Translations under genes and position numbers: made by a program
In this document: positions 6,360-9,986 of the stretch, one piece after another
Layout of the letters: each line of letters opens with the position of its first letter
Numbering within the stretch: position 1 is the stretch's first letter
Source of the DNA: Candidatus Anaerobutyricum stercoripullorum
Lineage (GTDB): Bacteria > Bacillota > Clostridia > Lachnospirales > Lachnospiraceae
NCBI GenBank assembly: GCA_019114885.1
Contig: DXEQ01000108.1
Coordinates: forward strand, 1-9,986
Direction of reading: 5' to 3'
Length of the DNA stretch: 9,986 nt
Notes under the pieces: generated by a model
Database searches by the model: none
What the model was told of the DNA's origin: nothing
What the model saw: only the letters and a program-made list of their open reading frames with translations

Positions 6360-7619
6360 ATGGAATCCATTCTAGCACGCAAAAGCTTCCGACGCCTTCT
6401 TACCTGCGTCAGCCTGCTCACCTTCCTGTTCCTTCCATGCTTTCCGACTGTTTCCGTCCTCGCCGCGCAGCCGGTTTCCGATTCTTTTTTGTCTGACGTC
6501 CCGGCAGGAGCATCTGTCGCGGAGGCGGCAGCCGAAGCGGCAGCCGGTCCTCAGGTGGACGCGCCCGCCGCCCTCGTCATGGAAGCTTCCACGGGAACCG
6601 TCCTCTATGAACAAAACGCCGACGAGAAACGTCCCCCGGCCAGCGTCACCAAAGTGATGACACTGCTGCTGATCTTCGAGGCGCTGGACGCCGGTCAGAT
6701 CTCTCTGGACGATACGGTCACCACCAGCGAACACGCCGCCTCCATGGGTGGTTCTCAGGTCTTTCTGGAAACAGGGGAACCGCAGACCGTGGATACGCTC
6801 ATCAAATGTATCGCCGTCGCCTCGGGCAATGACGCCGCCGTGGCCATGGCGGAATACATAGCCGGAAGCGAGGAAGCGTTTGTCGCCAAAATGAACGAGC
6901 GGGCCGCCGCCCTCGGTATGAAGAACACACATTTTGTCAACTGCTGTGGTCTGGACACCGACGGACACGAGACGACCGCCCGCGATATCGCCCTCATGTC
7001 TCGGGAACTCACCACAAAGCATCCGGCCATCTTTGACTACACCACCATCTGGATGGAAAATATCACCCATGTGACCACACGGGGCACCTCGGAGTTCGGC
7101 CTTACCAATACCAACAAGCTGATCCGCCAGTATGAGGGAGCCAACGGACTCAAAACCGGCAGCACCTCCAAAGCCGGGTTCTGTTTAAGCGCCACCGCCA
7201 CAAGAAATGAGATCTCCCTCATCGCCGTGGTCATGGGCTGCGAGAGCTCCAAATCCCGCACGGCGGACGTAAGCGCTCTGCTGGACTACGGATTTTCCGT
7301 CTGTCATCTTTACACCGATAAGAATCCTCCGGCCCTGTCACCGGTTCCTCTTCACGGCGGCACGACCCGGTCCGTCTCCTGCCGCTATGAGGGCTCTTTC
7401 TCCTTCGTGGCCACATCGGATATCAGCGAAGATTCTCTCCAAAAAAAGCTGCGCCTTGACGACGACCTGACCGCGCCAGTCAAAAAGGGACAGAAAATCG
7501 GTTCTCTGGACTATTATCACGACGGCACAAAACTGGGCACCGTCTCCATCCTCGCGGAAGAAACGGTGCCCGAAGCCCGCTACACGGACTGTCTTATACG
7601 ACTGCTGCGTTCTCTATGA
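6360..7619 (+). CDS. dacF: Secreted D-alanyl-D-alanine carboxypeptidase (S11, DacF/PBP5 type)
   Basis: A low-molecular-weight penicillin-binding protein (419 residues) that removes the terminal D-Ala from peptidoglycan pentapeptides outside the membrane. A signal peptide (basic start, hydrophobic core about 12-34) has a likely cleavage site after Val-Leu-Ala35. The three active-site motifs are present: SVTK with nucleophile Ser95 and Lys98, SGN at 155-157, and KTG at 265-267. A C-terminal PBP5-like beta domain covers about 326-405. The final stretch (YTDCLIRLLRSL) is short, so any amphipathic membrane anchor is minimal. The ATG is preceded by AGGAG (6349-6353). Upstream, only weak promoter boxes are visible (TTCATA 6313-6318 with an extended -10 at 6333-6341). 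The gene is divergent from glgB-scpAB; in B. subtilis a dac gene also lies next to scpAB. Confidence 0.93.
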   Translation: MESILARKSFRRLLTCVSLLTFLFLPCFPTVSVLAAQPVSDSFLSDVPAGASVAEAAAEAAAGPQVDAPAALVMEASTGTVLYEQNADEKRPPASVTKVMTLLLIFEALDAGQISLDDTVTTSEHAASMGGSQVFLETGEPQTVDTLIKCIAVASGNDAAVAMAEYIAGSEEAFVAKMNERAAALGMKNTHFVNCCGLDTDGHETTARDIALMSRELTTKHPAIFDYTTIWMENITHVTTRGTSEFGLTNTNKLIRQYEGANGLKTGSTSKAGFCLSATATRNEISLIAVVMGCESSKSRTADVSALLDYGFSVCHLYTDKNPPALSPVPLHGGTTRSVSCRYEGSFSFVATSDISEDSLQKKLRLDDDLTAPVKKGQKIGSLDYYHDGTKLGTVSILAEETVPEARYTDCLIRLLRSL

Positions 7620-7650
7620 TCTCGCTGTCACAGTCTGTTCACAGAGGAAT

Positions 7651-7692
7651 GGCTCTCTGCTGACGCAGTAAAAGCTGCCGCCAGAGAAAGCC
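7651..7692. terminator. Imperfect hairpin between convergent genes
   Basis: In the 90-bp gap between dacF and the convergent secreted-protein gene, GGCTCTCTG (7651-7659) can pair with CAGAGAAAGCC (7682-7692) with a 2-nt bulge, and GCAG/CTGC pairs inside it. There is no U-run on either side, so it is only a weak candidate for a bidirectional terminator or RNA-end stabiliser. No better terminator is visible here. Confidence 0.3.
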
Positions 7693-7709
7693 GTCAGAGT
7701 CACAGTCCA

Positions 7710-8195
7710 TCAATAGATGAACAGCTTTCTGTCGCTGCTGATCTTTTTTAATTTCAGGAACTTCCCGCCGGTATCCAGGGTGGAGCGGTTCATTCTGGCG
7801 GTCTGCAGCTGATTCACTTTGACCTTCACACAGTTTTTACCAAACTTCAACTTGCCGGTCCCGCTGTTGCCCCAGGTATCCTTCCAGCGGAAGGAAGCCT
7901 TCTTTCCTTTCAGTTTCGCCTTGATCACATTGCTGTTATAGATTGGCGAACCGTTGACGCCCGCCTTGCTGATTTGGAAACGCACCTTGCCGTTGCGAAT
8001 CCGGTTGATGACCACGCCGTAGGCCGGCTGTCCCCACACCGGATAAGATACTTTTGCCTTATACCTCTTCTGGTAATGGCCTGTCCGGGACGCCGCCTGT
8101 ACATTTCCTCCCGGCAGCAGGGTAACAAGCAAAAAGAGCGCCAGAAGGGCGGCCATTCCCCGGAGAACCCCTTTCTTATTTCTGATAAACAGCAT
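7710..8195 (-). CDS. Small basic secreted protein of unknown function
   Basis: A 161-residue protein I cannot assign to a named family. It has a clear Sec signal peptide (basic start, hydrophobic stretch about 14-28) with a likely cleavage site after Val-Gln-Ala34. The mature chain of about 127 residues is rich in Lys and Arg and has few acidic residues. It alternates in a way that suggests beta structure, with Trp/Gly landmarks WKDTWGNSGTGKLKF (about 101-115) and NRSTLD (about 135-140). A single Cys is present in the mature part. The start at 8195 is chosen because AGGGAGGG lies at 8201-8208 and the promoter at 8224-8252 falls inside the longer frame to 8276. It stands alone, convergent with dacF. 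An extracellular or wall-associated role is inferred from the signal and charge. Confidence 0.75.
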   Translation of the reverse strand: MLFIRNKKGVLRGMAALLALFLLVTLLPGGNVQAASRTGHYQKRYKAKVSYPVWGQPAYGVVINRIRNGKVRFQISKAGVNGSPIYNSNVIKAKLKGKKASFRWKDTWGNSGTGKLKFGKNCVKVKVNQLQTARMNRSTLDTGGKFLKLKKISSDRKLFIY

Positions 8196-8223
8196 AAAAA
8201 TCCCTCCCTGTTTTTTGTTTTTG

Positions 8224-8252
8224 ATTATAACAAAATCCGGGAGGGAACACAA
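8224..8252 (-). promoter_or_regulatory. Extended -10 promoter of the small secreted protein gene
   Basis: On the minus strand TGTTATAAT provides a perfect extended -10 (TATAAT at 8224-8229). A weak -35 TTGTGT (8247-8252) lies at 17 bp. Transcription would start near 8217, leaving a leader of only about 22 nt before the ATG at 8195. The gene can therefore be expressed independently of the operon upstream. Confidence 0.65.
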
Positions 8253-8280
8253 TATCTTCTCCTGGAAAGATCGCACGGAA

Positions 8281-8393
8281 GCTTCCGGGATACCTCTCTG
8301 AGACAGATCCCGCGGGCTTCCGGGATACCTTTCTGGGACAGATCCCGCGGGCTTCCGGGCACCTCTCTGAGACAGATCCCGCGGGCTTCCGGG
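8281..8393. repeat. 35-bp tandem repeat, about 3.2 units, hairpin-forming
   Basis: Units lie at 8281-8315, 8316-8350 and 8351-8384 (34 bp), with a 9-bp start of a fourth at 8385-8393. Units 1 and 2 differ at two positions. Unit 3 differs from unit 1 by one deletion and one substitution. Each unit contains an inverted repeat (CGGGAT ... ATCCCG, shortened to CGGG/CCCG in unit 3), so the array forms a row of hairpins in RNA. It fills the gap between the DUF3343 stop and the promoter of the secreted-protein gene. There are no unique spacers, so it is not a CRISPR array. Confidence 0.85.
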
Positions 8394-8399
8394 TTTTTC

Positions 8400-8636
8400 T
8401 CAGATCTCCAGTTCATAGACGCCTTCCGGAACGATGCCCTCTCTCTCCATCATGGCAAGAACCATTTCCTTTTCTTCCGGATACAGCGCCCACGCCAGCC
8501 CGCAGCCGGCGGTGATGGCCGTGGGAACGGGGATGAGCCGCCCCGGAAGGCCCTCTTTCTTACAGCAGGTCTCCATGTGAATCGCCACCGTGGTGGTGGA
8601 AAATGTGATGACCGCCTTTCGTTCTCTCTTTCTCAT
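8400..8636 (-). CDS. DUF3343 protein (putative Se/S carrier-like)
   Basis: A 78-residue protein of the DUF3343 family, which co-occurs with selenium-dependent molybdenum hydroxylase genes and is thought to act as a selenium or sulfur carrier. The visible hallmark is a Cys-Gly-Leu motif (GCGLAW, Cys45) following a Val-Pro-Thr turn (VPTAITAGCG, 37-46). A second Cys pair lies at 24-25. The ATG at 8636 overlaps the yqeB stop as ATGA and has GGAGGAG just upstream; the open frame extending to 8687 is therefore not used. The length (usually about 75-90 residues) is normal. Family membership is recognised from the pattern; the carrier role is a family-level hypothesis. Confidence 0.8.
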   Translation of the reverse strand: MRKRERKAVITFSTTTVAIHMETCCKKEGLPGRLIPVPTAITAGCGLAWALYPEEKEMVLAMMEREGIVPEGVYELEI

Positions 8637-9454
8637 TGTCTCCTCCGCAGATGCAGCATTGCTTCCAGCACGCCCCCGGCCACGCATCTTGCCTTATCGG
8701 AAATGGTATGGCAGTTCTCTTTTTCTGTGATTCGGGGATCGATATCCGCAATCTTTAATCCTTTTTCCACCGGATAGCCCTCCCGGATCATTCCCCGGAC
8801 GATACCGTCAATGGTCGCTTCCACCACCGCGTCACCGATACGGGCGATGGGTTCGCCTTTTTTTACTTCCCCGCCAATCTGTTTTATGATGTGCAGCGTC
8901 CCCGCAGCCGGCGCATGGATGACCCGTTCCTTTCCATAACCGGCGATGACGCCGGGAATACCGGTATTGGGCGCCGCCTCTCCCTCATAGATGACCCGTC
9001 CCAGATGATGGCCCCGCCTGGTCTCCACCACGGCGTGCACGTCACGCCCGGCAAAAAATCCCGGACCCACACCGATCACGACAGGCGCGTCAGTGATCTC
9101 TGTACCCAGATTACGTTTTGCCAGGATCGCATCTATGACCACAGCCGGAGAAGCCTCCCGGATCATCTCTCCCTCCGGGTCCACCACCACCGGAACCTTC
9201 CCCTGTTCAAAACAGGCGTAAGCCTCCTTCAGTGAATCTGCCCTTCTGGCACGGACGCCCTCCACTTCCACCTCCCCATCAAAGACCGCCTCACAGAAAC
9301 TGACGGTCCGGCGGATACAGCTGGGATTGGCAATCTCCAGCACCAGCAGAGGAAAGCCGCACTGAAACAGCTTATATATGGTCCCCGTGGCGATATCTCC
9401 GCCGCCCCGGACGACGCACAGTTCCCGCTTCCATTGTTGATAATCCAGTATCAT
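8633..9454 (-). CDS. yqeB: YqeB-family selenium-dependent molybdenum hydroxylase system protein
   Basis: A 273-residue protein of the YqeB/EF2563 family, found next to SelD, YedF and molybdenum hydroxylases and implicated in maturation of their selenium-containing Mo cofactor; the reaction is not established. Visible are a glycine-rich nucleotide-site-like loop RGGGDIATG (16-24), the conserved PVVIGVGPGFFAGRDVHAVV (124-143) with ETRRGHHLGRVI (144-155), and a C-terminal lipoyl-like beta segment (about 180-240, HAPAAGTLHIIKQIGGEVKKGE). The ATG at 9454 has GAGGGA 6 nt upstream. A TTG at 9472 in the same frame is less likely. It overlaps the DUF3343 start by 4 bp and follows yedF by 208 bp, in the same direction. 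Confidence 0.88.
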   Translation of the reverse strand: MILDYQQWKRELCVVRGGGDIATGTIYKLFQCGFPLLVLEIANPSCIRRTVSFCEAVFDGEVEVEGVRARRADSLKEAYACFEQGKVPVVVDPEGEMIREASPAVVIDAILAKRNLGTEITDAPVVIGVGPGFFAGRDVHAVVETRRGHHLGRVIYEGEAAPNTGIPGVIAGYGKERVIHAPAAGTLHIIKQIGGEVKKGEPIARIGDAVVEATIDGIVRGMIREGYPVEKGLKIADIDPRITEKENCHTISDKARCVAGGVLEAMLHLRRRQ

Positions 9455-9562
9455 TTCACATCCCTCTCTCAAATCCTCATTTTCCTAAGGTCACAGCTTT
9501 CCGCAGCTTTCTTTCTGACAGAATACCGCAGCCGCCTCCCTCGTCACACTGGCGGATAAAAA

Positions 9563-9713
9563 TGTCCACCCCGCCATCTTTTCCGCGATGGCATACCTGT
9601 TTGTCACGGGCAGATGATGGTGTCCGCCTCCGCCATCTTTTCCGCGATGGCGTACCTGTTTGTCACGGGCAGATGATGGTGTCCGCCTCTGCCATCTTTT
9701 CCGCGATGGCGTA
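9563..9713. repeat. 59-bp tandem repeat spanning the yedF 3' end
   Basis: Two full 59-bp copies (9655-9713 and 9596-9654) differ at a single base. A third partial copy (9563-9595) carries one substitution at its start and decays after about 30 bp with a 1-bp deletion. The first copy holds the last 16 codons of yedF, its stop, and 9 bp beyond, so every full copy repeats the same C-terminus and stop. Each copy also contains GCCATC-N8-GATGGC, a 6-bp perfect stem (9691-9710, 9632-9651, 9573-9592). The near-identity points to recent expansion. Confidence 0.9.
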
Positions 9714-9986
9714 CATATTTGTCACGGAACCCACTGCCAGCCTGTCGGCGATGCCGTAATAATTCAGGCAGGTGCCGCAGGTCATGATCTCCACGCCCTG
9801 GGCCTCCAGTGATTTCAGATCTTCCAGCGAATCCGAACCCTCGCAGGACAGATATGCGCCTCCATTATAAAGAAGGATGGTCTCCGGCAGTTCCTCCAGC
9901 TCTGTCAGCGCGTAGATAAAACTCTTCATCAGAGCAGTCCCCAGTTCGTCGCTGCCCTCGCCCATCTTTCCGGAACGCAGCACCAC
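9663..9986 (-). CDS. yedF: YedF-type selenium metabolism protein (C-terminal part)
   Basis: The last 107 codons of a gene that enters from the right edge. The visible part is the DsrE-like C-terminal domain of the YedF family: VVLRSGKMGEGSDELG, ALMKSFIYALTELEELP, ILLYNGGAYLSCEGS, and the cysteine motif TCGTCLNYYG. The family normally also has an N-terminal SirA/TusA-like domain with a Cys-Pro motif, which would lie outside the window. YedF proteins are linked to selenium handling through gene neighbourhoods with selD and Mo hydroxylases. The protein ends Ile-Ile-Cys-Pro, and its stop lies inside the first copy of the 59-bp repeat. The GTG at 9986 is an internal codon, not a start. Confidence 0.88.
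   Translation of the reverse strand: MVLRSGKMGEGSDELGTALMKSFIYALTELEELPETILLYNGGAYLSCEGSDSLEDLKSLEAQGVEIMTCGTCLNYYGIADRLAVGSVTNMYAIAEKMAEADTIICP

Noticed and set aside
7627..7707. The 9-mer GTCACAGTC repeated at 7627-7635 and 7699-7707
   Set aside because: A single pair of short direct repeats in an intergenic gap, with no transposon, target duplication or attachment-site context. It could be chance.
8196..8276. A longer start for the secreted protein
   Set aside because: The added residues would place the signal peptide inside the protein and cover the extended -10 promoter. A strong Shine-Dalgarno supports 8195.
8281..8393. A CRISPR array
   Set aside because: The units are directly adjacent with no unique spacers, there are only about three of them, and no cas genes are nearby.
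8225..8416. A minus-strand ORF of 63 codons through the 35-bp repeats
   Set aside because: It is a translation of tandem-repeat DNA, shifts frame between repeated segments, lacks a ribosome site and overlaps a promoter.
9473..9595. Possible short minus-strand reading frames between yedF and yqeB
   Set aside because: Open frames of about 40 codons exist, one with a Cys/Gly-rich stretch, but none has a start codon with a ribosome site or a recognisable motif. They most likely reflect the decayed third repeat copy.
9562..9759. A plus-strand ORF of 65 codons across the 59-bp repeat
   Set aside because: It is antisense to yedF and the repeat, and has no ribosome site or family features.

Overview
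The window looks like a chromosomal segment from a gut-type Bacillota, most likely a Lachnospiraceae (Clostridia). The base composition is moderately GC-rich, start sites carry strong GGAGG-type Shine-Dalgarno sequences, and the gene set is typical of that family: a glucitol/sorbitol PTS with GutM, ScpAB, GlgB, a DacF-like carboxypeptidase, and the YedF/YqeB/DUF3343 selenium-molybdenum hydroxylase accessory genes. The genus cannot be fixed from the sequence alone.

Layout. (1) 1-2379, minus strand: a sorbitol/glucitol uptake operon read as srlM (gutM), srlA (EIIC), srlE (EIIBC), then the 5' end of an SDR dehydrogenase, probably sorbitol-6-phosphate 2-dehydrogenase, which runs off the left edge. 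It has its own leader (2380-2690) with a good sigma-A -10 box, a weak -35, and a palindrome on each side of the promoter. A perfect 9-bp hairpin separates srlE from the SDR gene. (2) 2684-2788: a roughly 100-nt hairpin that pairs almost fully only as minus-strand RNA. It is the likely 3' end of the next operon. (3) 2849-6191, minus strand: glgB-scpA-scpB, joined by two 4-bp start/stop overlaps and driven by a near-consensus promoter at 6268-6296. (4) 6360-7619, plus strand: a secreted D-Ala-D-Ala carboxypeptidase, divergent from glgB. (5) 7710-8195, minus strand: a small, very basic secreted protein of unknown function with its own extended -10 promoter. (6) 8281-8393: a 35-bp tandem repeat of about 3.2 units. 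(7) 8400-9986, minus strand: yedF (3' part), yqeB and a DUF3343 gene. A 59-bp tandem repeat covers the 3' end of yedF and the spacer behind it.

How the genes work together. The srl genes import and phosphorylate a hexitol and oxidise it to a sugar phosphate. ScpA and ScpB are the non-SMC subunits of the chromosome-condensing SMC complex, here co-translated with the glycogen branching enzyme. The right-hand operon supports maturation of a selenium-dependent molybdenum hydroxylase that must be encoded elsewhere. I found no convincing wholly new system. The most unusual signals are structural: two independent tandem-repeat arrays bordering the selenium-Mo operon, the long strand-asymmetric hairpin, and the paired palindromes at the srl promoter.
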